The notes under the pieces were generated by a model. It worked only from the letters and a program-made list of their open reading frames with translations. It did no database searches and was not told the DNA's origin. A stretch of 47,631 nucleotides of DNA from the NCBI RefSeq assembly GCF_004365575.1, contig NZ_SOBG01000011.1, positions 1 to 47,631 of the forward strand. Reading direction: 5' to 3'. This DNA comes from Hypnocyclicus thermotrophus (lineage in GTDB: Bacteria > Fusobacteriota > Fusobacteriia > Fusobacteriales > Fusobacteriaceae). Of this stretch, positions 1 through 9,514 are shown one piece after another. Position 1 is the first letter of the stretch. Each line of letters opens with the position of its first letter. Both the position numbers and the translations under genes were made by a program.

Positions 1-186
1 TATAAAATAGAGCCATTATTAAGATTTATAGAAGAAGAAGAAGCAGAAATGAAGGAAAAGTTAAAATGGGGATATAACACAGCGTATATGCTAACAGGAC
101 AATTAAATGAACACCCAAGAGCAGCAATAAATTTTGTAAAAGAAGAAAGAAAAGATTATACAAAGTTTTATGAAGAAGTGATATAA
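1..186 (+). CDS. C-terminal end of an aldolase-like protein (HMGL/DRE-TIM type), truncated by the window edge
   Basis: The frame is open from the first base and ends at TAA 184-186, giving 62 residues. The tail contains EPLLRFIEEEE, WGYNTAYMLTGQLNEHPRA and ends KDYTKFYEEVI. The WGY...Y(M)LTG..NEHPR stretch resembles the C-terminal part of 4-hydroxy-2-oxovalerate-aldolase-like proteins of the HMGL-like (DRE-TIM metallolyase) family found in anaerobes, where it follows the TIM barrel. The catalytic barrel lies outside the window, so substrate and activity cannot be judged. The gene converges with glnN, and a strong hairpin stands between them. The family call rests on recalled motif similarity only. 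Confidence 0.5.
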   Translation, partial: YKIEPLLRFIEEEEAEMKEKLKWGYNTAYMLTGQLNEHPRAAINFVKEERKDYTKFYEEVI

Positions 187-210
187 AAAGGACTCGCAAT
201 AAGCGAGTCC
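184..210 (-). terminator. Intrinsic terminator of glnN
   Basis: An 8-bp perfect stem GGACTCGC/GCGAGTCC (190-197 and 203-210) has a 5-nt loop. On the minus strand it is followed by a T-rich run (A-run 185-189 on the plus strand). It lies just past the glnN stop. The plus-strand side has only A-rich sequence, so it is best read as the glnN terminator, though it may also stop transcripts of the converging aldolase-like gene. Confidence 0.85.
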
Positions 211-216
211 AAAATA

Positions 217-2346
217 TTATAATTTAAATAATAAATCTTCGTAAGTTGGGAATGGCCAAGTTTTTCTATCAACTAATTTTTCTAAAGCATCAGAAGCTTC
301 TCTAATTTCAGCCATTTTTGCTTTTACTTTATCTCTATAGAATTTAGCTAATTCATGATTAGATTCTATAGAAGGAACTTCTTCAAGAAGTTTTTCTAAT
401 TCTATTTCTTTTTGTTTTAATACTTTACAATTTTCAAGTATTGATTTCAAAATTCTTTTTTGAGGTAATGTAAGTATTTCGCTTTCAGGCATAGCTTCTT
501 TTACTTGATTAATAGTTTCAGCTAATTTTAAAGCATAATCATTACAAGCAGGGAAGATATAAGATTTAACCATATCTAACATTACTGTAGCTTCTATATT
601 AAGATTTTTAGCATATGTTTCACAGTAAATATCAAATCTTGAATCTAATTCATCTTTTGATAGTACTTTTTGACTTTCAAATAATTCATAAGCTAAATCA
701 GTAACTCCTATTTCTAATGCTGAAACTGTATCTTTAAGGTTCAATAATCCTCTTTTTTCAGCTTCAACTTTCCATTCTTCGCTATATCCATCACCATTAA
801 AGACAATTCTATTATTTTCTTTATAAGAATCTATAACTAATTTTTGGATCGCTGAAATTTTATCATCAGCTTTTTCTAATTTATCAGCAAATTTATTTAA
901 TACTTCAGCAACTGCTGTATTTAATATAACATTTGGTCCTGCCAATGATTGATTTGAACCAACCATTCTAAATTCAAATTTATTTCCAGTAAATGCAAAA
1001 GGAGAAGTTCTGTTTCTATCTGTTAAATCTTTAGGTAATTTAGGTAGCGCATCTACTCCTATTTCTAATAATTGACCTTCTTTTGCTTCGTTAGTTTGTC
1101 CTTTTACTAAGTTTTCTAAAATTTCTGCTAATTGGTCTCCTAAGAACATAGAGATTATAGCAGGTGGAGCTTCATGCCCTCCTAATCTATGATCATTTCC
1201 AGCACTAGCAGCACTCATTCTTAGTAACCCTTGATATTTATTCACAGCTTCAATAATAGCAGTTAAGAATACTAAAAATTGAGCATTTTCATGAGGATTT
1301 TTACCAGGTTCTAATAAGTTTATTCCATCATCTGTAGCTAATGACCAGTTATTATGTTTACCAGAACCATTAACTCCAGCAAATGGTTTTTCATGTAATA
1401 AAGCAACTAATCCGTGTCTTAAAGCTACTTTTTCTATTGTTTCCATTGTTATTTGATTTTGATCTGTTGCTTGGTTTACAGTACTAAATACTAAAGCAAC
1501 TTCAAATTGATTTGGAGCAACTTCATTATGTTTTGTTTTAGATGCTACTCCAAGTTTCCATAATTCATAATCAAGTTCTCTCATAAAAGCAGCAACTCTT
1601 TCTTTAATTCTTCCAAAATAATGGTCACTTAATTCTTGACCTTTTGAAGGCATAGCTCCTAAAACTGTTCTTCCTGACAACATTAAATCAGGTCTTTTAA
1701 AGAAGAAATCTCTATCAACTAAAAAATATTCTTGTTCTGGTCCAACAGTAGGAACAACTTTTTTTGAAGTAGTATTTCCTAAAGCTTTTAATACTCTAAG
1801 AGCAGCTTTTCCAACAGCATCCATTGATCTAAGTAATGGAACTTTTTTATCTAATGCTTCACCAGTATATGAAACAAAAGCAGTTGGTATATATAAAGTA
1901 GTTCCTTTTTCATCTTCTTTTAAAAATGCAGGTGAAGTAGTATCCCATGCAGTATATCCTCTAGCTTCAAATGTAGCTCTTAGTCCACCATTTGGAAATG
2001 ATGAAGCATCTGGTTCTCCTTGTACTAATTCTTTTCCAGAAAATTCCATAATTACTTGACCATCAAAAGTAGGCGAAATAAAAGAATCATGTTTTTCAGC
2101 AGTTGAACCAGTTAATGGTTGAAACCAGTGAGTATAATGAGTGGCTCCTTTTTCTAAAGCCCAATCCTTCATTGCGTTTGCTATAACTTCTGCCACAGCA
2201 AGATCAAGAGTTTTTTCTCCATTTTGTACTTCTTTAAATTCTTTGTAAATTGATTTTGGAACTCTTTTTCTAAGAACTGAGTCACTAAAACAATTTTCTC
2301 CGTATAATTCACTAACAGATTTTTCTTTAAAATTAAATTCTGCCAA
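217..2346 (-). CDS. glnN: Glutamine synthetase type III
   Basis: This 709-residue protein has the length of GSIII, much larger than GSI (about 450-470). It catalyses ATP-dependent amidation of glutamate with ammonium in the cytoplasm, the main ammonium assimilation step. Conserved blocks include [11 protein letters not shown] (201-211), [13 protein letters not shown] (270-282), [11 protein letters not shown] (326-336, ATP/Mn site) and [14 protein letters not shown] (383-396). The C-terminal third is the helical extension typical of GSIII. The start is TTG (2344-2346), preceded on the coding strand by a G6 Shine-Dalgarno run about 7 nt away; no ATG alternative fits. It is monocistronic, with its own promoter and terminator. 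No GlnR or PII gene is nearby. Confidence 0.95.
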   Translation of the reverse strand: MAEFNFKEKSVSELYGENCFSDSVLRKRVPKSIYKEFKEVQNGEKTLDLAVAEVIANAMKDWALEKGATHYTHWFQPLTGSTAEKHDSFISPTFDGQVIMEFSGKELVQGEPDASSFPNGGLRATFEARGYTAWDTTSPAFLKEDEKGTTLYIPTAFVSYTGEALDKKVPLLRSMDAVGKAALRVLKALGNTTSKKVVPTVGPEQEYFLVDRDFFFKRPDLMLSGRTVLGAMPSKGQELSDHYFGRIKERVAAFMRELDYELWKLGVASKTKHNEVAPNQFEVALVFSTVNQATDQNQITMETIEKVALRHGLVALLHEKPFAGVNGSGKHNNWSLATDDGINLLEPGKNPHENAQFLVFLTAIIEAVNKYQGLLRMSAASAGNDHRLGGHEAPPAIISMFLGDQLAEILENLVKGQTNEAKEGQLLEIGVDALPKLPKDLTDRNRTSPFAFTGNKFEFRMVGSNQSLAGPNVILNTAVAEVLNKFADKLEKADDKISAIQKLVIDSYKENNRIVFNGDGYSEEWKVEAEKRGLLNLKDTVSALEIGVTDLAYELFESQKVLSKDELDSRFDIYCETYAKNLNIEATVMLDMVKSYIFPACNDYALKLAETINQVKEAMPESEILTLPQKRILKSILENCKVLKQKEIELEKLLEEVPSIESNHELAKFYRDKVKAKMAEIREASDALEKLVDRKTWPFPTYEDLLFKL

Positions 2347-2388
2347 TTTAATCCCCCCTATTTTTATTTTATATTTCTATTTATGTTT

Positions 2389-2416
2389 ATTATACAATTT
2401 TTTTAATTTTAATCAA
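2389..2416 (-). promoter_or_regulatory. Predicted sigma-70 promoter of glnN
   Basis: On the minus strand TTGATT (2411-2416) and TATAAT (2389-2394) are separated by 16 bp, about 45 nt upstream of the TTG start. The -10 is a perfect consensus and the -35 matches 4 of 6, in a strongly AT-rich spacer where chance matches are common. Confidence 0.5.
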
Positions 2417-2605
2417 ATATATAGTTTTAATATAAAGAATATATTAAATATATAAAATGAAATTTTGAATTTTTTTAAATCATAGAGTATATTTATTAGT
2501 AAGAAATGTTTGATAAAAATTTACAAAACATATAATTTATAAAAAATATATATAATACAGGCTTATAAAAAGAAAGGTAATATTTGAGAAAGAAGGGGTA
2601 TTATA

Positions 2606-4549
2606 ATGAAAAGTGATATTGAATATTTAAAATTATTATCAACACAGTATGAAAATATTGAAAAAGTTAGTTCTGAAATTATTAATTTAAGAGCCATACT
2701 AAATTTGCCAAAAGGAACAGAACATTTTTTAACAGATTTACATGGTGAATATAAAGCGTTTAGACATGCGTTAAAAAGTGCATCTGGAGTATTAAAATTT
2801 AAAATAGATGAGATATTTATATCTGAACTTATGGAAAAAGAAAAAATAGAATTACAAGGAATAATATATTATCCAGAAAAAAAATTAAAAATTTTAAAGA
2901 AAAAAGAAATATTAACAAAAGATTGGTATAAAGTTATACTATATAGATTGATAAGAGTATGTAAAGTAGTATCATCAAAATATAGTAGATCAAAAGTAAG
3001 AAAAGCACTTCCTGAAAATTTTAGATATATAATTGAAGAACTTTTACATTTGAAAGAAGAAGATCTTAATAAAAAAGATTATTATAATGAAATAATAGAA
3101 ACAATTATTAATATAGGACAGGGCGAAAATTTTATTATTACAATAGCAAACCTTATCCAAAGATTGATTGTAGATAAACTACATATAGTAGGAGATATAT
3201 TTGATAGGGGAGCATATCCACATAAAATTTTAGATTTGCTATTAGAGCATCACAATTGTGATATACAATGGGGAAATCATGATATTTTATGGATGGGGGC
3301 AGCTATGGGAAATAGAGCACTTATAGCTACAGCAATAAGAATATCATTGAGATATGGTAATTTAAGTTTATTAGAAGAGGGGTATGGATTTAATATGAGA
3401 CCTCTTGCAAATTTTGTCCAAGAAGTGTACAAAGAAGAAAAAAATAATATATTTAATCCAATACTATTAAAAGATGAACTTAAAGAGGAAGAGAAAAAAT
3501 TAATTTCGAAAATGCATAAGGCTATTGCAATAATTCAATTTAAATTAGAAGAAGAAATAATAAAAAATAGAAAAGAACTTCAAATGGAAAATGAACTATA
3601 TTTATCGAGAATTAATTTTGATAAATATACAATAAATATAGCTGGGAAAGATTATAAATTAGTAGATAAGTACTTTCCAACAATAGATAAAATTGCTCCT
3701 GAAAAACTAACAGATAGAGAAGAAGAAATAATCTCTTATTTTGTGGACAGTTTTTTATCAAATGAAAAACTACAAAAGCATTTAAAATTTCTAATAAATA
3801 AAGGTTCTATATATTTGAAATATAATAACAATTTGCTTTTTCATGGATGTATACCTCTAGATGAAAATGGAGAATTGAAGTCTTTTAAATTTAAAGATAA
3901 AGAGTATAAAGGAAAAAAATTATTAGATTTCTTTGATCACATTGTAAGAAAATCCTATAATTTTAAAAACGAAAAAGAAGATTATAGAGACTATATGTGG
4001 TATTTATGGCGAGGAAAATGTTCACCGCTTTTTGGAAAACAAAAAATGACAACTTTTCTTAATTATTTTATAAATGATAAAGAAACAATAATAGAAGTTA
4101 AAAACCCTTATTATAAGTTAAGAGAAAAAGAAGAGACTTGTAAAAAGATTTTAATTGATTTTGAAATGAATCCGGAAACTGCTCATATAGTAAATGGACA
4201 TACACCAGTATTAGAAAAAAGAGGAGAAAGTCCAATAAAAGCAAAAGGGAAATTATTTGTTATTGATGGTGGTTTTTCTCAAGCATATCAATCAAAAACA
4301 GGAATTGCAGGGTATACTTTAGTATATAATTCTTATGGACTTCGTATAATATCACATAAGCCTTTTATATCTGTAAAAAAAGTATTAGAAGAAGGAGATG
4401 ATGTGGTTTTAGCAAATGAAATTATAGAAAGACAAGAAAGACAAAAAGTAAAAGATACAGATATAGGAAAAGAATTAGAAAGAAAAATTGAGGACTTATT
4501 AGATTTATTAAAAGCATATAATCAAGGCTGTATAAAGGAAAAAATCTAG
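2606..4549 (+). CDS. fbp: Fructose-1,6-bisphosphatase class 3
   Basis: This 647-residue cytoplasmic enzyme hydrolyses fructose 1,6-bisphosphate to fructose 6-phosphate in gluconeogenesis. The length and metallophosphatase-like motifs are those of class III FBPase (Bacillus Fbp type): FLTDLHGE (41-48), HIVGDIFDRG (193-202), QWGNHDI (221-227) and a late IVNGHTPV block supply the metal-binding Asp, Asn and His residues. The start ATG has AAGGGG 7-8 nt upstream. The C-terminus is Lys/Glu-rich. It is a single-gene unit divergent from glnN and convergent with the next gene, sharing a terminator hairpin that includes its stop codon. Class 3 enzymes are typical of Firmicutes, Fusobacteria and some Bacteroidetes, which helps place the organism. 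Confidence 0.95.
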   Translation: MKSDIEYLKLLSTQYENIEKVSSEIINLRAILNLPKGTEHFLTDLHGEYKAFRHALKSASGVLKFKIDEIFISELMEKEKIELQGIIYYPEKKLKILKKKEILTKDWYKVILYRLIRVCKVVSSKYSRSKVRKALPENFRYIIEELLHLKEEDLNKKDYYNEIIETIINIGQGENFIITIANLIQRLIVDKLHIVGDIFDRGAYPHKILDLLLEHHNCDIQWGNHDILWMGAAMGNRALIATAIRISLRYGNLSLLEEGYGFNMRPLANFVQEVYKEEKNNIFNPILLKDELKEEEKKLISKMHKAIAIIQFKLEEEIIKNRKELQMENELYLSRINFDKYTINIAGKDYKLVDKYFPTIDKIAPEKLTDREEEIISYFVDSFLSNEKLQKHLKFLINKGSIYLKYNNNLLFHGCIPLDENGELKSFKFKDKEYKGKKLLDFFDHIVRKSYNFKNEKEDYRDYMWYLWRGKCSPLFGKQKMTTFLNYFINDKETIIEVKNPYYKLREKEETCKKILIDFEMNPETAHIVNGHTPVLEKRGESPIKAKGKLFVIDGGFSQAYQSKTGIAGYTLVYNSYGLRIISHKPFISVKKVLEEGDDVVLANEIIERQERQKVKDTDIGKELERKIEDLLDLLKAYNQGCIKEKI

Positions 4550-4568
4550 TTTTATACTAGATTTTTCC
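4537..4568. terminator. Bidirectional terminator shared by fbp and the converging gene
   Basis: The stem AAAAATCTAG (4540-4549) / CTAGATTTTT (4557-4566) has a 7-nt loop and A/T tails on both sides. It contains the stop codons of both converging genes (TAG at 4547-4549 on plus, 4557-4559 on minus), so one hairpin serves both. Confidence 0.75.
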
Positions 4569-5189
4569 CATTTGTATATATATTTTTGATAAAAATAAAG
4601 TTACATAAAAAGGGTTTTGCTCAATTGGAAAGTTTAATTGACAAAAGAGAATAGCTTCAAGTGCTTCAAAATCATCTTCGCTCTCAGCTTTTTCACAAAT
4701 ATTAAATATACTTTTCTTAATAGTAATTAAATTTTCTTTTTTTGAAAAATAATATTTAACTCCATTTTCAATAATATCATTAATATTTGCATCTATTCCA
4801 TATTTTCCAATCCGTTCTTTTACTTGTTTAGCATAAAGTGTTATAGAATCATCGGCTTCAAAAATATTAAAATAATTTGGATGAAGTTGTAAAAATTCTT
4901 GCATTTTTTCAAGCAAATGATCAATATCTTCAATTGAAAAAACTTCTAAAAGCTTTTCATAAGTTCTATTAAAATTAATATCAATTTCGTCATTTGTATC
5001 ATTTAAAATATCAATAAAATGGTCATTTGCGAGATTTAATATAGCTGAACGAATTATTTGTTTATCCATATTGATTTTATCAGCTAAATCAGTATAATTT
5101 AATTTATAATTTGTAAATTTTGATGTAGGAGGAATAAGCGTTTTTAAAATATTAAAAAAAGCAATTTCTTTAATAGTATTTTTTTTCAT
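4557..5189 (-). CDS. Protein of unknown function, possible winged-helix N-terminus
   Basis: This 210-residue predicted cytoplasmic protein has no signal peptide or membrane segment. I do not recognise a family. Residues roughly 10-75 (KLNYTDLADKINMDKQIIRS...LANDHFIDIL) have the helix-turn-helix rhythm of a winged-helix domain, in which a second helix would read DNA. The remainder is acidic, mostly helical, with a Leu/Phe-rich central part (YFNIFEADD, CEKAESEDDFEAL). The start ATG has AGGAG 10 nt upstream. It lies downstream of, and in the same direction as, the HTH/repeat regulator at 5293-6549, with about 100 nt between them, so co-transcription is possible. A regulatory role is only a guess from the N-terminal pattern. 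Confidence 0.6.
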   Translation of the reverse strand: MKKNTIKEIAFFNILKTLIPPTSKFTNYKLNYTDLADKINMDKQIIRSAILNLANDHFIDILNDTNDEIDINFNRTYEKLLEVFSIEDIDHLLEKMQEFLQLHPNYFNIFEADDSITLYAKQVKERIGKYGIDANINDIIENGVKYYFSKKENLITIKKSIFNICEKAESEDDFEALEAILFCQLNFPIEQNPFYVTLFLSKIYIQMGKI

Positions 5190-5292
5190 ATCATAATATC
5201 TCCTTTTCTACTAAATAATAGAGTATTTTTTCTAAAAAATAATATAGTTTTATTACTTTTTATACTAAAAAAAAACAGTTTTCCTTTTTTTA

Positions 5293-6549
5293 TTATAAAT
5301 TTTTTATTAGTTTTAACAAATTGTCAATATAATTGTTTTTTTCATAATATTTAATTAACTGATAAATTAATGTACTTGATTTAGATATATATTCTTTATG
5401 TATAAAATCTAAAACTATTTTTTCAATAAATAATATATTTTCAAAATCATTTTGAGAAATAGAATCTTTTAAAAATAATTCTGTGATCTCTAATACATTA
5501 TTATTAAATATAAAATTATTTTTAATTAAATTTTTATAAAAAAAATCTACTTCAGAATAATTATTGAGTTTTGAAAATAATTTTATTACTTCACAATAAA
5601 CCTCTTGTTTTGTTAAATAGTTGTTATTTAAGTTATTAATATTTTCTTTTATATAATTTATACATTCATCTTTATTATTTAAATAATTTAGCTCATAATT
5701 AATAAAACATAGTCCTATTCTTCCTAAAATATTTAGATTAGGATATTTAGATTCTATTAATTCAGAATAAAATTCTGAAGCTAAAGAATAATTTTTTAAA
5801 TAATAATGAGATTCAGCAAGAAAATTTTTTGAAATAAGAGAAAATATATTATTATATTGAGTTAAGAAATTATATTTTTCAATATCATTTATGCATTTTT
5901 TATACATTTTTTTTTGAATATAGACACTTCTTCTTATATTTAATAATAAAAACATATTTGTATAATCTAAAGTCTGAATTTTTGGTTCAATTAAAGAAAA
6001 AATAGTTAAAAATTCTTCATAATGTCTAAGATTATAAAGTGATAAAAGAAAATTGAAAATATATTGATAAAGTATTTTATCGTCACTATTATTTATAATG
6101 AAATCTAATGATTTTGAGTAATATAAAATAGCTTTAAAAAATTTTTGTTGATTAAAATAATAGTTAGCTATTTTGTTGTAAAGATTTATTTTTTCTATTG
6201 AATCGTATTTATCAATAAGAAAATTATCAATTTCTATAATAACATTTTCAGAATAATCAGATTTTTCTAGTAATAAATTATATTCTTTGATAATATTTTT
6301 TACTTGACTTTCAACCGATTCTAATAAATAATCTAAAGATATTTTATCTTTAAGACCTCTTTTTTTTAAAATATCATTTATTTTATCAACAATTATTTTA
6401 GCCGTCTTTTCGGTTAAATTATTTTTTCCAGTTTCTATCATGCTAATAGTATTTCTTTTTATTATATTACCTGTTATTTCAGATTGTTTTAATCCATATT
6501 TTTTTCTAATTAATTTTAATTTTTCATTTGGAGTTATTATTTTTTTCAT
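5293..6549 (-). CDS. XRE-type HTH regulator with C-terminal TPR-like repeats
   Basis: The 418-residue protein begins with an XRE helix-turn-helix (about residues 7-60: LKLIRKKYGLKQSEITG...RNTISMIETGKNNLTEKTAKII). It continues in a long all-helical region rich in Tyr, Asn and Leu with TPR-like pairs such as YNKIANYYFNQQKFFKAILYYSKSL. This layout is that of RRNPP/Rgg-like regulators, which in Firmicutes bind small peptides through the repeats; peptide sensing here is inference. An in-frame GTG at 6558 is rejected because it lies inside the AAGGTGG ribosome site. The ATG at 6547-6549 is 5 nt beyond that site. No obvious short peptide gene was found beside it. Confidence 0.75.
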   Translation of the reverse strand: MKKIITPNEKLKLIRKKYGLKQSEITGNIIKRNTISMIETGKNNLTEKTAKIIVDKINDILKKRGLKDKISLDYLLESVESQVKNIIKEYNLLLEKSDYSENVIIEIDNFLIDKYDSIEKINLYNKIANYYFNQQKFFKAILYYSKSLDFIINNSDDKILYQYIFNFLLSLYNLRHYEEFLTIFSLIEPKIQTLDYTNMFLLLNIRRSVYIQKKMYKKCINDIEKYNFLTQYNNIFSLISKNFLAESHYYLKNYSLASEFYSELIESKYPNLNILGRIGLCFINYELNYLNNKDECINYIKENINNLNNNYLTKQEVYCEVIKLFSKLNNYSEVDFFYKNLIKNNFIFNNNVLEITELFLKDSISQNDFENILFIEKIVLDFIHKEYISKSSTLIYQLIKYYEKNNYIDNLLKLIKNL

Positions 6550-6636
6550 AAAATCCACCTTAATATATAATAAAATTGATATAAATAATAATTATACTAT
6601 ATCATTAAATTTTATATAAAACAAGTATTATTAAAT

Positions 6637-6677
6637 AAAAAAGCTCTATTTTTTATTTGAAAAAATAGAGCTTTTTT
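6637..6677 (-). terminator. Intrinsic terminator of the DUF3783 gene
   Basis: Long perfect stem AAAAAAGCTCTATTTTTT (6637-6654) with its complement 6660-6677 and a 5-nt loop. The minus-strand side ends in a U-run and sits just after the stop of the gene at 6679-7101. The symmetry would also allow termination in the other direction. Confidence 0.85.
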
Positions 6678-6678
6678 A

Positions 6679-7101
6679 TTATTTGTTTTGTGTGTGTAAT
6701 TTTTTAAATTCTTCTCTTTCTTTCATTAATTCTGTAATTAAATCAATAAATTTCCATGATTTAGAAGTAGGTGTAACTACTGCAAAAAGAGGTCTTTGTA
6801 AATTTAATAATTTAAATTTTGAAATAAATTCATTTAATTCTTTATCTGAAACAGCGTTAAAGACAATAGCTTTTTCATTGATTTTAGATATTGAAGTAGA
6901 ATTATCTAGATTATTTATTACTAATTCTTCTAAAGTATGATGTGTTTTTTCAGTAGGGATATGAATAAAATGTTCTATTCCTATTTTTTTTGAAAATTCA
7001 TTTATAATTGAATTTTCTTCTTGAGAATACCCATATGCTAAAATGCAATTTTTTCCTTCGGGTCTTTCTATACTATTTTCATCTATTTTTGTAAAAGACA
7101 T
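6679..7101 (-). CDS. DUF3783 domain-containing protein
   Basis: This 140-residue cytoplasmic protein carries a C-terminal block AIVFNAVSDKELNEF...RPLFAVVTPTSKSWKF...LMKEREEFKKL (about 80-135). I recognise this as the DUF3783 signature: an FN.VSD.EL start, a central AVVTPTN/S..W and a final E..R/EH helix. The N-terminal half (CILAYGYSQEE) looks like a small alpha/beta fold. The biochemical role is unknown. DUF3783 proteins are common in clostridia and fusobacteria. The start ATG has a full AGGAGG 6 nt upstream, and the gene has its own terminator. Confidence 0.8.
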   Translation of the reverse strand: MSFTKIDENSIERPEGKNCILAYGYSQEENSIINEFSKKIGIEHFIHIPTEKTHHTLEELVINNLDNSTSISKINEKAIVFNAVSDKELNEFISKFKLLNLQRPLFAVVTPTSKSWKFIDLITELMKEREEFKKLHTQNK

Positions 7102-7183
7102 ATTAACCTCCTAATAATTTTGAGTATAAAACTATTTTATAGTAATATTATAATTGGTTTAATAAAAAATATCAAGAAAAAGT

Positions 7184-8158
7184 TTAAAATATTATTTTAA
7201 TCAATAAAATAGCTGAAAAAATTTGAACTATTTCTATTAATAATTCTAATAAAATTAATTTCTTTCCTTTTTCTATTAATGCAGAAAAATTTATTTTTAA
7301 TCCAACTGCAGCCATAGAAAATACTAATAACCATTTTCCAATTCTATTAATAAAATTTATGATATATATAGGGAATATATTTATTGATGAAATTATACTT
7401 AAAACAAAAAATCCTATAATAAAATATGGAATTTTTATGATATTAAATTTAGAATTTTTATTTTCTAGCTTAATTTTTTCTTTTGACATTATTAAGTCTA
7501 ATATAATTATAACAATTCCTAAACTTAGTACTCTTCCCATTTTAATTGCTGTTGCTATGGCTCCAACATTATTATTTACAGAAAATCCAGAAGCTACAAC
7601 TTGACCAACAGCTTGTAATGTACCTCCAATTAATGTACCTTTTTGTAAATCACTAAAACCGACGATTGAACCGATAATAGGCATAAAAAATATTCCAAAT
7701 GTTCCCATTAAATTTACTGCAGCAATAGATAAACCAATACTTTCATCATCTGCTTCTAAAATAGGTGCAGTAGCTGCTATTGCTGATGAACCACAAACTG
7801 CATTTCCAGTACCTAAAAGTAACCCAAACTTTTTATTAAAGCCAAAGAATCTACTTATAAATGCTCCTGTTAAAATAGTAATAGTTATCATTAAAGTTAT
7901 AAAAATAAGAGATTTTAATCCTAATTTCATTAAGATAGTAAAATTTAATTCAGTTCCTAAAAGCATTATAGCAATTGGTAAAAGTTTTTTTTCAGTTAAA
8001 TTTACTCCTTTTATAAAAGATTGATTTTTTAAAAATAAATTTCTTACTAAAATTCCTAAAAAAATAGCAATAGCTACACTTCCTATTCCTGGAATAAAAA
8101 AAGAAAAAATTGTTGCTAAAATTCCTAAAAAAATAGATAACAAAATTCCATAAATCAT
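7184..8158 (-). CDS. YeiH/UPF0324-family putative anion (sulfate) exporter
   Basis: A 324-residue inner-membrane protein with about 9-10 hydrophobic helices, the usual length for the YeiH/UPF0324 family (putative sulfate exporter family). Diagnostic blocks are the N-terminal PGIGSVAIAIFLGILVRN (23-40), LLPIAIMLLGTELNF (59-73) and GTGNAVCGSSAIAATAP (116-132), the conserved G.CGxSAI motif. A second pseudo-repeat contains GGTLQAVGQVVASG. Transport of sulfate or related anions is the family annotation and is not established for most members. GGAGG lies 7 nt before the ATG. No LysR-type regulator, which often accompanies yeiH in other bacteria, is adjacent. Confidence 0.85.
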   Translation of the reverse strand: MIYGILLSIFLGILATIFSFFIPGIGSVAIAIFLGILVRNLFLKNQSFIKGVNLTEKKLLPIAIMLLGTELNFTILMKLGLKSLIFITLMITITILTGAFISRFFGFNKKFGLLLGTGNAVCGSSAIAATAPILEADDESIGLSIAAVNLMGTFGIFFMPIIGSIVGFSDLQKGTLIGGTLQAVGQVVASGFSVNNNVGAIATAIKMGRVLSLGIVIIILDLIMSKEKIKLENKNSKFNIIKIPYFIIGFFVLSIISSINIFPIYIINFINRIGKWLLVFSMAAVGLKINFSALIEKGKKLILLELLIEIVQIFSAILLIKIIF

Positions 8159-8291
8159 TTACTTACCTCCATATTTTGTAGTATATTTATTTTAAATTTT
8201 TTAAAAAATAGCTAAAAAAATTATTATGATTATATATTTTTTACTAGTATAACATTATATTTATTAAAATATCTAGTATTAAAAATTATTA

Positions 8292-9467
8292 TTATATTTT
8301 GTTTATAAAAATATATCGATTGTTTATTAATTTATAACATAATTCTAAGCCTTTCAAATGTGTATTAAAAAGATTATTAAGTTGCATATTATAAAGTATT
8401 TTTAATATTTTTCCATAATATTTTTGATTAAGATTAGGATAATATTTTAATAAATCTTTTCCTTGAATAATAGGAGATAAATCAGATTTTTTCATATTAT
8501 AATTATTTAGTATTTTTTTTATTTTTATATTATTTGAATTAATATTATTAATAGCAGAATATAGAGTTAAAAGATTGTCAAAATTAGTAGAAATAACAAT
8601 TCTTTTTAGTTTTGTTAAGTCAAAATTATTATATAAAGAATTAAAATGTGAGTAATAAAAAGTTAAAGAGTAAATATTATTAAAAAGAGTTTTATTATTA
8701 GTAATTTTTTTTAAATTGTTTTTTAGTATTTTTTTATCTGTATAAAAAAATAAAATAGCTAAAATTATTGAGGTGTTTTTCTTTTTTAGTCTATTTAAAG
8801 AAAATAAAATATTATTTTTAAAATTAAAATCAGAAAATAAAACATTAAAAATTTTTAAATCATTTAAATATTTTATAGCTTTTGAAATATTATCTACATT
8901 ATTAAAAATTTTTTCAAATTCATTAAATATTCTTTCTTTTTTTTCTGTTTTTATTAATTGAACAGAGTTTTTTATAGTTTTAGCGGTTTTAGAGTCAATA
9001 TGAAAATTGTATTTTGAATATAAATAAACAGCTCTAAAAATTCGAATAGGGTCTTTTTTTATATTATCTAAATTATTTAATTTGATTATTTTGTTTTTTA
9101 AATCTATAAGGCCATTGGAAAAATCAATAAATTTATTTGTTTTAAGATTGTAATAAATACTATTAATTGAAAAATCTCTTCTATTAATAGAATTATAAAT
9201 ATTATTATTTGTAGATATTTCTATATTATCTAATAAAATAATAGGATATTTTTTTCCAACAATTTTTGTTTTTGGATATAATGATTTTAAGAGAGAATAA
9301 AGGTCATTAAATGTGATGTTATAGACTTCAATATCATAATCTTTTTCTTTAATTTCTAAAAAATAATCTCGAATATATCCACCAGTAAGAAAAGGAATTC
9401 CATTATTTTCTATAATTAAGTTTATAATTTTATTAAATTTCAAATTATTAATTTTTAAATTATTCAT
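8292..9467 (-). CDS. cca: CCA-adding enzyme / tRNA nucleotidyltransferase (class II)
   Basis: A 391-residue cytoplasmic enzyme that builds or repairs the 3' CCA end of tRNAs. Class II polymerase motifs are visible: FLTGGYIRDY (27-36, nucleotide-binding GG.VRD), DYDIEVY (43-49, metal-binding DxE), RRDFSINSI (96-104), KDPIRIFRA (138-146) and ERIFNEFEKIF (178-188). A C-terminal IQGKDLL...YGKIL block matches the usual GKDLL helix. There is no HD domain. A poly(A) polymerase role cannot be excluded by sequence. An upstream in-frame TTG at 9497 lies in the hairpin of the preceding gene. The ATG at 9465-9467 has AGGTGAG just upstream and is chosen. The gene is unusually Asn/Lys/Ile-rich even for this window. 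Confidence 0.85.
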   Translation of the reverse strand: MNNLKINNLKFNKIINLIIENNGIPFLTGGYIRDYFLEIKEKDYDIEVYNITFNDLYSLLKSLYPKTKIVGKKYPIILLDNIEISTNNNIYNSINRRDFSINSIYYNLKTNKFIDFSNGLIDLKNKIIKLNNLDNIKKDPIRIFRAVYLYSKYNFHIDSKTAKTIKNSVQLIKTEKKERIFNEFEKIFNNVDNISKAIKYLNDLKIFNVLFSDFNFKNNILFSLNRLKKKNTSIILAILFFYTDKKILKNNLKKITNNKTLFNNIYSLTFYYSHFNSLYNNFDLTKLKRIVISTNFDNLLTLYSAINNINSNNIKIKKILNNYNMKKSDLSPIIQGKDLLKYYPNLNQKYYGKILKILYNMQLNNLFNTHLKGLELCYKLINNRYIFINKI

Positions 9468-9482
9468 AAGCTCACCTATAAT

Positions 9483-9509
9483 AAACCCTCTTGGCAAGCA
9501 AGAGGGTTT
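9483..9509 (-). terminator. Hairpin between the deoxynucleoside kinase gene and cca
   Basis: A perfect 10-bp stem AAACCCTCTT / AAGAGGGTTT (9483-9492 and 9500-9509) with a 7-nt loop lies just after the kinase stop codon. On the minus strand the tail is only TTTATTAT and runs straight into the cca ribosome site, so this may be a partial terminator or attenuator rather than a full stop. Confidence 0.6.
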
Positions 9510-9514
9510 GTGTA

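Noticed and set aside
2510-2556. Promoter elements for fbp (TTGATA, TTTACA, two TATAAT copies)
   Set aside because: The spacings (15, 25 bp and others) do not give a convincing pair in this AT-rich stretch, so no single promoter is claimed.
6550-6558. GTG start that would extend the XRE/repeat regulator by three residues
   Set aside because: The GTG is part of the AAGGTGG ribosome site of the ATG at 6547-6549.
7359-7604. Plus-strand open frame inside the YeiH-type gene
   Set aside because: Hydrophobic antisense shadow of a membrane protein; no ribosome site.
9468-9497. TTG start extending cca by ten residues
   Set aside because: It lies in the hairpin downstream of the kinase gene and upstream of the AGGTGAG site; the CCA-enzyme similarity does not reach it.
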